Assembly (NCBI RefSeq): GCF_000090795.2
Contig: NW_003546566.1
Coordinates: 23,416 to 77,839 of the forward strand
DNA: 54,424 bases
Source: Amphimedon queenslandica
Taxonomy: Eukaryota > Porifera > Demospongiae > Haplosclerida > Niphatidae
Direction: 5' to 3'
Below are positions 42,301 through 54,154 of this stretch, one piece after another. How positions within the stretch are numbered: the first letter of the stretch is position 1; every line of letters begins with the position of its first letter. The notes beneath the pieces are model-generated. The model searched no databases and was not told the origin of the DNA. It was given only the letters and a program-made list of their open reading frames with translations. A program made the position numbers and the translations under genes.

Positions 42301-44348
42301 AACATAATATTATTACATGTACCTGATTGATTGGCCTATGTTCAATTTTGTTTGTAATAGGCCGACTTGCTGCTTCTAGAGAGCCAGTTGCTCTCACCAC
42401 ACTTGTTCTATAGAAGACAGACACTCTGTACTACACTAGGAGGTCATTCCTGTCCTCTTCTTACTATCACTAATCTACCACTCAGAGAGCGAGGACAACA
42501 GAAAGAGTATGTTGTGCTAACTGGGCGTGTCCATCCTGGGGAGTCCAATTCCAGCTGGATAATGAAAGGTACATGTATGTACATATATATGTACACGTAC
42601 ATGTTAATTTGGAAGTCAGCCTTTTGCTTCCAATTGTTGTACTTAATACGTGAACCTTTGATTCTCCTCCTTCCTTTCTCTTTCTTTCTCCCTCTCTCTC
42701 TCTTCTCTTTCTTTCAGGAATTTTAGAGTTTCTTCTTAGCTCACAGCCGGTTGCTAAGCAGCTTCGGGACAAGTTTGTATTCAAGATCATTCCAATGCTT
42801 AATCCCGATGGAGTCATTAATGGACAGTGAGCTAATGATTAGCTTTGACAATAAAAAAATTTGACATGTAGAAAGTTTGAGGCAATTCATATGCATTAGG
42901 AAGTGTGCCAGTTTTTGCAAAATAGTATTTTATAATTGAATATGTCCTCTATTGCTCTCTTTCTTGTGATAGTCATCGTTGCTCATTGTCGGGACAAGAT
43001 TTGAATCGTCAGTGGATCTCACCCAACCCTTCACTGCATCCAACAATATATCAGACTAAAGGATTGATCCAGTGGCTAGTTAGCAATGGAACCACGCCTT
43101 ATGTAAGTTTGACTTGCACGCACAGAAAGAGGGCATGGGATATACATGTAATAATGGTATACTTCTTGCATGAAATGGTACCTATTTTAAACCTTTTGTA
43201 TATTTGCCCTTTTCTCTTTTATCCAGTTGTATTGTGACTTTCATGGTCACTCTAGAAGAAAGAACATTTTTCTCTTTGGTTGTAGAGACCATCTGAAGTC
43301 TTATGTTGAAGAAGTATGTAAAGAGCATCATCTACCAATCAATGGTGGATTAACCTCTCTTTTCTTTCTCTTTATTCTTTCTCTTCTACTTTACTCTTTT
43401 TTCTGTTAGGAGTTGCCAATAATCCTTGATAAGCTAGCTCCATTCTTCAACATACAGAACTGTAGCTATGTGGTAGAGAGAGCCAAAGAAGCCACAGCAC
43501 GTGTTGTAGTATGGAGAAGATTAGGAGTTAAGAGAAGCTATACAATGGAAAGCACCTACTGTGGGGTTGATCAGGGACCACTACAAGTACATACATACCT
43601 AATATCAATGCACTGGCATTCATGCCTTCATTGCATATTGCACTTTAAGAGTGCCTTAATATTAATGCCATACCGACATTATCTCTATACATGATGTGAC
43701 AATTAAATATATCATTACTGAAATCAATTAGTTTTATCAAGGTTTTATCATTATGTTGGTGTGATGAAGAACACTTATTGCTAAATTATATACATGTATC
43801 TCTCCTTCACTCTCTCTCTCAGGGCTTTCAGATTAACATTCAGCAGTTAAAGGAGATGGGTCAGTGGTTTTGCATTGGTCTCCATAAATTAAAGGAAGGT
43901 GGGATTAATGTATCTGAGCACAGAGCAATCAGTGCTAAAACTAAGAAACAACAGAGTCAAGAGAAAGCAACTATCAGGAAAAACGAAGATGATGATGACG
44001 ACGACGATGATGATAGTGATAGAGATGAGCTAGAGTAAGAACAAATAATAATCATTTGCTATTAAAGCACTTTTTTATATTGGCAAAAATGGCATACCGG
44101 TATACTTTTTCAAGTTTTCATTGCCAAAAAACCCAGCACATACCACAATGAATATTCTGTCAGTGTAGAGCAGTATTTTTGTATCAATTCATGTGTATAC
44201 ACTATATAATGATGATAGAGGTCATTCCTCTGCAATCTCTTAATACTTTTCTAGGGCTGAAATTGGTAGTGAAGATGAGGAAGATGAAGACAGGATTATT
44301 GCCAATGGATTGGACCATCACAAGACACTGCTGTATAGCCATCACTGA
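37328..44348 (+). CDS. AGTPBP1: cytosolic carboxypeptidase 1 (Nna1/AGTPBP1)-like
   Basis: A multi-exon gene. The N-terminal half, from about 37418, encodes armadillo-like helices ([30 protein letters not shown]). A long, less conserved exon (39775-40908) is Ser/Pro-rich and holds a pentapeptide repeat. The CCP-specific N-domain follows ([44 protein letters not shown]). The M14 peptidase shows [12 protein letters not shown] (zinc His and Glu), [20 protein letters not shown] followed by [21 protein letters not shown] (third zinc ligand) and [10 protein letters not shown] (catalytic Glu). The gene ends in an Asp/Glu-rich tail. CCP1 removes glutamates from polyglutamylated tubulin (family knowledge). 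Most exon borders are clear; the total length was not computed exactly. Confidence 0.93.
37837..38013. mobile_element. 177-bp MITE, TIR CAGTCAAACCTG, TA-flanked
   Basis: Perfect 12-bp terminal inverted repeats (CAGTCAAACCTG at 37837-37848; CAGGTTTGACTG at 38002-38013), each flanked by TA. The interior holds two copies of attatagaggtgtccttatt. TIRs of this type with TA duplications are typical of non-autonomous Tc1/mariner/pogo-group elements (family knowledge). It lies in an AGTPBP1 intron and does not encode a protein. Confidence 0.85.
38998..39037. repeat. (TTA)n microsatellite
   Basis: Trinucleotide run near an AGTPBP1 acceptor. Another lies at 39330-39364 before the next exon, and short (TTG)n runs precede this one. 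Confidence 0.85.
40158..40245. repeat. 15-bp coding tandem repeat in AGTPBP1
   Basis: The unit gataaaccaatggatcct repeats about five times and encodes a PDKPM/PDEPM pentapeptide array. It lies in the rapidly evolving linker exon between the armadillo-like and carboxypeptidase parts. Confidence 0.85.
41020..41225. repeat. single copy of the dispersed ~177-bp repeat (AGTPBP1 intron)
   Basis: Contains gtctgaggcatatacatgta, tgtagaaagtttgagccgat followed by tccaatcaaatt, and aagtcc(c)tgtactatttggt, matching the variant at 35270-35775. Confidence 0.65.
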
Positions 44349-44441
44349 ATCAATGACTATAAATATCATGACATTCATTATTACTATGCATGTTAATGAA
44401 TCTATAATATAAATCCATTTGTATGTATCATAGTTGATAAT

Positions 44442-47400
44442 TTATGGATCAAATGACAAAATCTCATTCATCATGGTAGTCACATAAGTCCCTGGATCTA
44501 GATCAAACTCTAACTCTAAGCAAGGCATTGAGTCCTCAGGTGGTACATCACTTTGAGGTGGACCACCAGATCCAGCCTCTTCTAACGGGCCCCCTGAGGC
44601 ATTCAATGCTGCAGCAGCTCCTGGTGCAGGAGGAATGGAAGCAGTAAATGGAGGAGCTTTGGTCAGTCTCCATCTTAAATCATGAGGATAGCTGATAAGC
44701 TTCCGATATGCACCCCAGAGGTGATTAGTGTAGCGGTAGCTGCGAAATGAGAGAAGGGAGATACCAAGAGCAGCCAATAGTTCCTTCAACCTGTAGAATA
44801 CCTTACATAAAAGTGTTATTTTTTAAATAAGAGGCTTTAGCTGATTATAATATTATACTGATCACAATATCATTAGAGTTAAGTTTTATTAGGCTTACTA
44901 TGATGCTCAAATTATCATAAAAATATATATGATAAAGTTTTTGAGCTAGACAGTAAAAATGGTGTGAATGGCCATTTGAGCCAACCAAGTGTGCATAAAT
45001 GAAATTTGAGCTACAGAGCTAGGAGAAGACAAGTCTTTACAGGTATGCACTATCTTTAATTGATATACAGTTCAAGTAGGAGGAGTATAAACTCTTCTTC
45101 CTTTGGATGTTATTGGCATGCATCGGTATGTTCCTTACCTATCTCCAACCCTGTTGTTAGGCAAAACTGATTTATGCCCACAGACTGGAAGGACAATATC
45201 TTTCAGTGAATACTGACGTGAACTGATGTGCTCCGATGTGATTGCTTGTACCGTTTGACTATAAAAATAAAAAAAAAGAGAGAAAGATCACTTTTATTTA
45301 TTGATGTTAGATACAATACATGTACTAGCAGAGCCCACAAATAAAGAGTTTTTATGATCGTGGCTCTTACTTGACAAAGAAACTAAAATTGATCTTTTTA
45401 TAGCTACAATATTGACTACCAATTCATGTAAATGTAGATACTTTACTATTTCATAATACACACATTCAATTCAACTTCATTATTGCCCGCCCACTCAACT
45501 TTGCAATGAGAACCAAATCTCCCTCCACAGGTTCAGTCCCATACTCCCGTATCCTGTACGAGGCCATTTGGTTCCACAGCAGAGAAGTTAACGAACTAAT
45601 ATACAAACGTCTTGACTGGTGAGGCAAGCTAAGGAGTGACTTCTGACAGCCAAACTACATGTATATACAATGATGCAAAAAAGAAAGGAAATATTGACAA
45701 TTTCTAGGACATACTTTTGACATTCCGTATTTACTTAAGTTTCTAAGTACCATCAATTCTCTAGGGATTTCAGGCATACGATGAATAGTACCATCTATGT
45801 CACCAGTTCTAGTGAAATACCTAAAGACATTGTGTATATTAATCCTGTCACGTGTAAAGCTTGAAAAACCACTCACTCTTTAGCTTCCTTTGCTTCAAGA
45901 TTGATAGTTAGATCTGGTGAAAACATTACCTTGATTGCATTCAACTGTTAAGAAAGTGAGAGAATAATAATACAACAAATGATAGTAGACTAGGATGCAT
46001 CGTAATATATATAAAGACATGAGTAAGGAATGAAGAGAGAGAGAGAAGAGAGAGAGAGGTAGCCATTATGCTGACTGGATCATCAAGTATCATGTAATAT
46101 CCAACTAATGGTCCAATTAAAGGATGGTCATCAATCAAACGTCCAAAACGTTGAATGCCAAAATAATTTATAAATCCTTTCTCTTCCAATGACTTGCAGC
46201 CAACCTAACAAAAACTACTTCATGAAAAACCTAATGCACAAAAATACTTCAATAATGTCTTCAAGAGAGTCCTTCCCATTAGTGGTGATAGTCTCAAGGT
46301 TCCGTACTCTTATTTGAAAGTGGTTTCCTTGATGCTCTCCAAGGTTAAGATGACATGGTACGTACTCAAAACTGCCCAGCTCTATACCAGGTATATTGAC
46401 AACTGCTAACCTGTCGAATATAAAAAATCAGATTAAAATGGAGGTAGTCCAGTGGAACTTCCAAATAACAAAACTTGTGGAGCACCAATTTTTTCACTGT
46501 ATAAAAGTTTTTTAATTAACAAGGAATGAAGTTGGTGCATTAAAAAAAATTTCAATACATAATAGGCTTTTGTTAAAGAGAAGTTTCATTATTATCGGAG
46601 GTTCCACTCTAATCAAGAGATTGTACTTGGCCATGCTGATATTTTTCGCCGTCATTTTCTGATATGTAATAGCTTTCTTGTCCTTGCTGCCAGCAAAGGC
46701 AAATCTTGAAGGATTCACAGACAGCATGTCTGCTAGCTTTGTCATCGTCAAAAATGTTTCCTAAAATAAAATGAAATGTTAATTGAAACACGAATGTATA
46801 CATGTAGTACAGCATAAAATAAAATTTAGTGTTTTGCTGTAACGTACAAAATTCTCCTTCTTCAGAGAAAATGAAGTAAAATAGTTTGGATCGTGAATCA
46901 CAGGACAGCCCATCTTCCTTCGTTTGGCGGATTTTCTGATCCTGGCCTTAAAACTGACCGAAATACGCTTACCAGAAGAACCAGGCTCAATAAAACTATC
47001 AGACCCACTGCTACTAACTGCAGTAGTACTGGATCCACTGCTACTGAATAAAGTATTACTGGATCTACTAATATTAGATGGGGCATCATTTGATCCACTG
47101 CTACTGGATAAACTATTACTGGATTCACTGCTACTGACTGCAGTATTACTGGATCCACTAACACTAAATGGGGCATCATTTGATCCACTGCTACTGGCTG
47201 TAGATTCAACACAGCTATTGCTGCTATTAATGGATTCTTCATGATTCTTTCGTCTTTTTCTGTTGCTTTTTCTTTCAACGGACACATCAACTGTTCTTGT
47301 CATTAGAAATAATCCAAATAGCTCATCAATAATCCGATGAATCTATTACAAAATAATATACAAACTTATAAATAGAGAACAAGTATTGTATTAAAAATAT

Positions 47401-49345
47401 GACAAAAATATCAATTCTGTAGTAAATAAGCACACACTAACTTGTCCCCTATCCTCTTTTGACAGATGGTCACAAGGAATGAAATGAGACTTCCTCTCAG
47501 TAGGATCTGATGACTTAATATAACGGAGCAACCTACAGACCAATGATGAGTGTGGTAGTTAGCATAATAATGATTATTGTAGCTACTTGATAGCCTCTTC
47601 CTTTCCTAGTAAAGGTAGTAGTCTAGGGTAGGTAGCATCAGGGGATCCAATGATTTGCTGTATGTCCTGTTGAAGAACATGTGCTGTATTACGACTAGAA
47701 AATAATTCTACTAAATTTTTTTATGCATATTGATGTCCTTATACTATCAACGAAATTTTAAGCTGATTTTCATTAAATCTTTAGAAAAAAACATAGGCTA
47801 TAGTTTATGCTTTCTTTCAAATTTGCTAGTTTTTAAAAAGTGCTCATAACTCCAGAATTTGAGCTCGGAATTGGCTCAAACTTTCTACACAGCATAAGAA
47901 CATCAATATGTATCAAAAAATTTAATAAAAATTTGGGGTGATTTCGGAGCCATTTTTTGAAAAAACCATGGGCTATATTCCATGCTTTTTTTCAAAATTT
48001 GCTAGTTTTTAAAAGTGCTCATAACTCCAGAATTTGAGCTCGGAATTGGCTCAAACTTTCTACATAGCATAAGTACATTAATATGTATCAAAAAATTTAA
48101 TAAAAATTTGGGGTGATTTCGGAGCCATTTTTTGAAAAAACCATGGGCTATAGTCTTGGGTGTTTTTTGAAATTTGCTAGTTTTTAAAAGTGCTCATAAC
48201 TCCAGAATTTGAGCTCGGAATTGGCTCAAACTTTCTACATAGCATAAGTACATTAATATGTATCAAAAAATTTAATAAAAATTTGGGGTGATTTCGGAGC
48301 CATTTTTTGAAAAAACCATGGGCTATAGTCTTGGGTGTTTTTCGAAATTTGATAGTTTTTAAAAAGTGCTCATAACTCCAGAATTTGAGCTCGGAATTGG
48401 CTCAAACTTTCTACATAGCATAAGTACATCAATATGTATCAAAACATTTAATAAAAATTTGGGGTGATTTCGGAGCAATTTTTGGAAAAAACCAAAAGGC
48501 TATTAACAATAGAATACAATGTCCATTCAATTACTTCATCATTGTGTATAGTCCGTGTTATTAGTAAAGGAAAATTATCTTTAACTGATTTGTGTATACG
48601 GGAACGAACCTTCTTGTTATCATAACAACCTAAAATAATAAACAAACAAATAAATAAAAGACATTGTTTTTTATAAATAATTATCGTTAACATTGCCGTC
48701 ACGATAAAAATAAAAAAACTACAGTACAAGTACCTAAGTCAACTGTTTCAAATAAAATTGAAGACTGAGCATCAGACATCTCCTCAAACTTTCTTGATAG
48801 ATCACTTAACTCTAACATCTGCTTCTCTGCCAGTGGATTAAAATCATCATCTTCATCATCATCATCAGTATCTTCTTCTACTGGAGGAGGAGGGGGCTCA
48901 GGAGACACTTGTTTGTTTAAAGTTTGGTTGTCAACGGGTGGATCCAGTATAGGACAGTCTTTGTTTATTGTTACTAGCTCTCCGTTTTTATCAATTTCAG
49001 TGACAATGAAATCGGCAGGACTGATAGGAAACAAAAGAGAGAAAATGATTATTATTTTTACTGTAAAGATTATACAAGTGAGAATTTGTTGGGTTTAAAA
49101 TGAAGTTTATGCTGTAAATAAAGACACTGAATACTACCTAGCAAAATAAATTAATGTCAGTCATACATAGTCTTAAGAACTCCTTTTAGCTTCTCCCCCT
49201 GGTGTATTGCACACTCCATTCCATAGCTATAAAATATCTCGTGATATTTTTCTTTCTGAGATAAGCCTTTGGCCTCAGCTCCAGCATGATCAGAGCTCTC
49301 AATAGAAGTTTGACTGCGAGTTTGACTGTCAATAGCATCCACCAT
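44442..49345 (-). CDS. PUS7: pseudouridylate synthase 7 (TruD family)
   Basis: A multi-exon gene starting MVDAIDSQTRSQ. Near the N-terminus YSDFIVTEID-like sequence (49020-48970) gives the TruD start. The catalytic motif is FAGSKDKKAITYQ (46700-46640), with the Asp nucleophile in KD, matching GTKDKRAITVQ of the family. Further landmarks: GEHQGNHFQIRVRN, GFINYFGIQRFG, RNLSKYGM, RRLYISSLTSLLWNQMASYR, LPVCGHKSVLPNN and the C-terminal LELEFDLDPGTYVTTMMNEI. PUS7 modifies tRNA, mRNA and snRNA at UNUAR-type sites (family knowledge). A Ser-rich repetitive insert (46960-47240) precedes the catalytic part. One intron carries the inverted 175-bp array. Some internal exon borders are unresolved. Confidence 0.92.
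46960..47240 (-). repeat. Ser/Gly/Asn-rich coding repeat within PUS7
   Basis: The motif ttactggatccactgctact and variants recur about ten times on the plus strand. On the minus strand they encode imperfect SSGSNDAPS/SSNTAVSSSGS repeats. The insert sits between the N-terminal part and the catalytic core, where human PUS7 has no such stretch. Confidence 0.85.
47700..48505. repeat. inverted tandem array of the ~175-bp repeat in PUS7 intron
   Basis: Four units on the minus strand: the landmark ggctcaaactttctac falls near 47882, 48057, 48232 and 48408, giving periods of 175, 175 and 176. Each unit includes gtgctcataactccagaatt, tgagctcggaattgg, aaaatttggggtgatttcgg and aaaaccatgggctatag. The leftmost segment (47710-47800: ttgatgtccttatactatca, gaaattttaagctgat) is a copy in the opposite, plus orientation, so there is a head-to-head junction near 47800. 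Confidence 0.9.
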
Positions 49346-49771
49346 GTTTCTTCACGTGCATTGAATGGGTGGGGCTGAGCTTAGATCAAAGGAAAGGATT
49401 CAAAGCTTTAGATGCTACAAGTAATCTACAAGCATTCTGCAATCTGCAGGCTTTTCTACAGAATCATTCCTTCCATTCCTTTGACAGAGGTTTGAATTTC
49501 CGTTAAAATAAAAGTAATTTCAGTTTATTGTTGTATTTATCTGCTGTCTCTTGAGTCTAGTCAGTAGTCACATCCTATAATTGCATTATTCAGCTACATC
49601 AGCCTGAGATAATCCTGTTAGTGGTTTGTTCAACACCTCCTCACTAGGACTGTTCCTTCCTCTGTTAACACTCACACTCCTCATATGCCGCATGCACAGC
49701 AATCAATTCTTATTATAAAAGATAGATCGTCATGTCACTAGTCCTAGTCTAGTTGTGATTTTCTTGTCTCT
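49346..49771. promoter_or_regulatory. divergent promoter region, PUS7 / proprotein convertase
   Basis: 426 bases between opposed starts. CACGTG lies at 49353-49358 and GGGTGGGGCTGAG about 49367-49379, both close to the PUS7 ATG. No exon or repeat seen. Confidence 0.4.
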
Positions 49772-52673
49772 ATGTCTTTGCTCAACTTATTGTTAGTCAT
49801 TTTAAGTACCAGTACTATATTAACCTGTTATGCTTCCCGGTTGGCTATCCAAGTTAATGGAGGTGAGAATGAAGCAAGAGCTATAGCATTCAAGTATGGA
49901 TATACATTTGAAGGACAAGTATGTTTTGATTTATGACCATGCATGAACTAGATCTAATATACTCACTCCCCATCATTATAGATAGGGGAACTAGAGGGTG
50001 TGTATCAATTCAACTCTGGGAATAGAAAAATGAAGGGCTTAGTTGGGCAAATTAGGAATGAGAAAAAAGTGTGTACAAATCTAGAGTTTGCAAATGTAAT
50101 CATTATGTAAATGATAGGTTGGATTCATCAAAAGACAGGTAGAAAGGACAAGAGACAAAAAAGACTTTCAAGAACCAACAGATCCACTGTGGAATGAACA
50201 GTGGGCTCTGGTATGTACAGTAAATTAAATAATGAATTAACACTTTCATTGTGATTATCTATCACTGTAGCATGCTACAACAATACAGGAGTCTGATTAC
50301 AATATGAGAGTACTTGAAGCATGGATTCAAGGTTTTACTGGAGAAGGAGTCACTGTAGGAGTTGTTGATGATGGTAAGTCATTGCACTAGCCTCCTCTTA
50401 GTGTATTGTAGTAAGAGAGCGAGGCCAAAATTGTGCCAAACAAAGCTCCCATTTTATGTGTGTTAGCATCTTTCATCTCTTTCAGGACTACAACGTACAC
50501 ATCCGGATCTGTCTGCTAACTATGTAAGTTACGTGTTCTCGCTATATTTTAAAAAGTATTTATTTCTTGTACTTTCTCATGCAGGATGACAACTCGAGCT
50601 ATGACTTTGTTAATTACGACAGTGATCCTTCCCCTTACTATCAGTTCCCATACTTTGATAGTCATGGGACAGAGTGTGCTGGAGTTGTATCAATGAGTAA
50701 GAGCAATGGATTGTGCGGCGTTGGTGTAGCTTATAATGCAAAAGTAGCAGGTATAAACGTTGCATATTTATACTTTGAAACCAATCATATTTAACCTAAA
50801 TTCATAGGTCTTCGTATCTTCTCCTCCAGTCACAAAGGGACAACTGACAGTCAGGAAGCGAATGCTCTCAACTATCGCTACCAGAACATTGATATATACA
50901 GCAACAGTTGGGGACCTGTAGATAATGGATTTACAGTAGACGGACCAAAACTTTTGACGAGGCTAGCACTTCAAATTGGCGCTGCAAAAGTATGCATGTT
51001 AATCTATGCATCTTGAGAGTACACATATTTTATTATTATTAAGGGTCGTCAGAATAAAGGCAGTATATTTGTATGGGCAGCTGGGAATGGTGGATCAAAG
51101 CATGATTCCTGTGCCACTGATGGCTATGTTAACAGCATATACACAATAGCTGTAGGCTCAGTTGATAGTCAAGGTATACCATCTTCCTTTGATGAACGAT
51201 GCAGTGCAAAGATGGCAGTTGCTTTTAGCTTCAATGCTGGGACTGATGAAGCTTCACATAATGTAAGCTAGCTCTAAAATAATTAATATAACATATCTTT
51301 GTTTTGAAAATTATTCTTATAGCCGACTACAACACTGACAAGCAGATGCACAGAATCATTCACAGGAACTAGTGCCGCAACACCTTTACTGAGTGGTGTC
51401 ATAGCCTTAGCACTACAAGCTAAGTAAGAATAAAAATACCTACTTATACCATCACTTGACTGAAATACTCAATCTTTATAGTCCTTTGTTGACATGGCGT
51501 GACATCCAGTACCTTATTGCATACACTTCAAACTCACAAGTACTAATGAAAGAAGAAAATGCAAGACTGTGGATGACCAATGGTGCTGGTATGAGCGTCA
51601 GCTCACAGTTTGGATTTGGAGTGATTGATGCTGAAGCAATGGTAACAAGAGCAAGAGTATGGACTAACGTTCCACCACAATTGATCACACTGATTATGCC
51701 ATCACTGACTACAAGGTAAAGAATAGCTATTATTGTTCCTCTTATTATAACTTGCTATTACAATAGGTATATTTCCAGTAATTCATCAATGAGTATTAAT
51801 TATAGAGTAAATCAAAGCACGCAGAATGATGTTATGGGCTCAACCAATATATCATTCCTTGAACACGTGGTAGTTGTAGTCTCACTCAAGCTTTCCACCC
51901 CAAGCAATGAAAACTCCTTTAGTTCTTATGATTACTATGACAAGTTGTACAATGAAGAAGCTAGTATTGACAGTGTGCTCTATCACAATTCATCAAGACG
52001 TGGTGATATCAAAATCATTCTTCAGTCACCTTATGGAACACAATCGACATTATTACCATATCGTGACAGAGACTTTGTTAACAATGTTGGATTCAAAAAA
52101 TGGTCATTCATGAGTGTGCAATACTGGGGAGAGAATCCAGTAGGTGAATGGAAGTTGTCAGTGAGCTATCGTGGAGCAGTTGGAAGTGTTACAGTTACTA
52201 AGATCAGGATTAAACTGTATGGTACAAGCACTGTACCGGAATCGGTCAGAAAGATACCAGAGGCTTGCCCTGATAGTTGCAAAAATAATCGCTGCTCAGA
52301 TCAATCACAGTGTGATACATGCAAGCAACTCAGAGACTCCCAGACATTAGAGTGTCTCACTGAATGTCCCCATAATGTAAAAAGAATTGGAAATTACTGC
52401 ATTGGTAACCTCACATCAGAGACAGTCACGCCTAGTCCTTCTTGTCAACAAGCATCTCTTACAGATATGAAGCACATAACATCAGCTACTAACTGTATCA
52501 GTAGTAGTAGTAGTACTAGTACAACTGTGTCTAGATTGCTGGTTACCAAAACCCCAGTGATAACTTCAATCTTGGATCAACCAAAACCGGAATCCTTTAG
52601 TGGTTCACCAATGATGCATGCATCGTCTATTACTATTATCCTTATCCTCATTTTTATAAGTATATTTTTATAA
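49772..52673 (+). CDS. PCSK: furin/kexin-like proprotein convertase
   Basis: At least eleven exons. Signal peptide MSLLNLLLVILSTSTILTCY. The prodomain ends RQVERTRDKK-DFQEPTDP, aligning with furin's RTKR-DVYQEPTDP but with Lys at P1. The subtilase domain has VVDDGLQRTHPDL (Asp), DSHGTECAGVV (His), NSWGPVDNGFTVDGP, FVWAAGNGG (oxyanion Asn) and SFTGTSAATPLLSG (Ser). A P domain follows (RGDIKIILQSPYGTQSTLL, NPVGEWKLSV), then a short Cys-rich part (CPDSCKNNRCSDQSQC...C). A Ser/Thr-rich stretch leads to a C-terminal hydrophobic run (ITIILILIFISIFL) with no cytoplasmic tail. Substrate type cannot be deduced. Family certain, subfamily uncertain. Confidence 0.93.
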
Positions 52674-52779
52674 TCAAATTTGTAAAAACAATTAATAAGC
52701 CAATAAATATCCCTAATCAGATCAGCTGTGACTTATAGTCATGCATCTACAAAAATAGCTTTATCAAAAACTACAATTG

Positions 52780-53820
52780 TCACAGTTTGACTTGCTCAAT
52801 GCTATACTCCCAAAGCTTTGTGCAATCTTCATCAATAAGAGCCAGTTTGTTAGGTTTAGTAACAGCACAATTAGACCAGTACTTGCCTGTAACACCTTCA
52901 GCTTCATCCGACACTGCACAATGGAGTGTAGTTTGAGCCCCTTGCTTTGGAGTCTTTAAAAACATCACTGCCAAAATGTATGCTAATGGCTATATAAAAA
53001 AATAAGTTGTATGTATAAAATGTTAATTGCTGTGGGTAAATTTATTACTTACAAGAAATATAACTCTCCATCCAACAAAAAGATAATTTGCTATGTTAGT
53101 GCGTATAACACCAGGATGTAGTGAATAAGTAGATACACCAGTACCTTCCAGTCTCTTGGCCAGTTCCCTGCTGAACATAATATTAGCAAGCTTGCTTCTT
53201 GCATAAGCACTAAATGGTATATATTTACAGTTGGCCCACATCATGTCATCGAAATTAAGAGATCCGCGATAACTAGCATTAGAGGAAACAGTTATAATAC
53301 GAGATGGAGCTGATTCTTTGATACGGTCTAATAATAGATTAGTTAATAGAAAGGGTCCCAAGTGGTTGGTGCCAAACTGCATTTCAAACCCGTCCTCCGT
53401 AAGCTGGTGTGAGCCCACCACTGTTGCAGCATTATTGATGAGTGTGTCAATGTGACTCTCTTCTTGAAGTATCTCTTCACTGAACTGACGTATAGAAGCA
53501 ATGGAAGCTAGATCAAGCTTCTTCAATATGACCTCCTCGCTCTTGCTGGCTGCCTTGATATCCCGCACAGCATCACTGCCTCTTTTCTCGTCTCTGCAAG
53601 CAACTATGACTCTAGCTCCTCTCTTTGCCAGATCAATGGCTGTTTCTTTACCAATCCCTGAATTGGCTCCTGTCACAATGGCCGTCTTACCATCCAGTCG
53701 TTTCTTGCTAGTACACGACCTCCCAATGACACAGAAGTACCTGAAAGCAGCCAAACCAACCACAGCAACACCAGAACAAAGGAGGACTGTCCTCAAGAAA
53801 TCAAGAGAAACTCCTGCCAT
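52780..53820 (-). CDS. short-chain dehydrogenase, retinol dehydrogenase 11-14-like
   Basis: Two exons, 53820-53053 and 52989-52780, give 325 residues. An N-terminal membrane anchor (residues ~8-31) precedes the Rossmann fold: TGANSGIG at 50-57 for cofactor binding, and CRDEKRG with Arg/Lys favouring NADP(H). The usual NNAG motif reads NNAA. Catalytic Ser is in ITVSSNAS and Tyr-Lys in YARSKLAN. LHPGVIRTNI and LKTPKQGAQTTLHCAV are typical of RDH11-14 and related WWOX-like SDRs. The probable reaction is reduction of retinal or other hydrophobic carbonyls at ER or mitochondrial membranes (family knowledge). Stop codon 106 bp from that of the convertase gene, tail to tail. Confidence 0.88.
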
Positions 53821-54154
53821 TTTATGTTAGATCTACAATGATAGATCTAGAAGGCAATGTGTTGTGGTCAGAGGGGTGTAGATCTAGATCTCTGCAAAAT
53901 GATCTCAATTCTCTTGAATTTGGTCTGAGTCACTGAGTGAGCTCAGCTCAAATTCAATCACTCTAAGCAGGAGTCCATAATGTTGGGTTAAGGAAGGAGT
54001 AGGAGTGTGAAACGCCCCCGCTTTAACGAGCTTTTCTGTCTGCCTACCAGAGCTAGCGGATATACTATTTTTAGAATGATTATTATAGTTATTAATCAAT
54101 AATTAATGACCACGCCCAACAAGTTTATCATTCTTCTACCTATACTCCTATACA
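53821..54154. promoter_or_regulatory. divergent intergenic region, RDH-like gene / right-edge gene
   Basis: 334 bases. CCACGCCC at 54110-54117 lies 38 bp before the ATG at 54155. A minus-strand open frame (54099-53905) has no ATG and is treated as non-coding. The palindromic run gatctagatctct occurs near 53881. Confidence 0.4.

Noticed and set aside
42482..42817. Minus-strand 111-codon frame in AGTPBP1
   Set aside because: It runs across the exons encoding HPGES and NPDG and a CT-rich intron; it is an antisense shadow.
46924..47244. Plus-strand Leu-rich frame of 106 codons
   Set aside because: Shadow of the Ser-rich PUS7 repeat on the opposite strand.
53905..54099. Minus-strand open frame upstream of the RDH-like gene
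   Set aside because: No ATG start, a weak acceptor at best, and it lies in a divergent promoter region. Kept only as a possibility for an unannotated exon.
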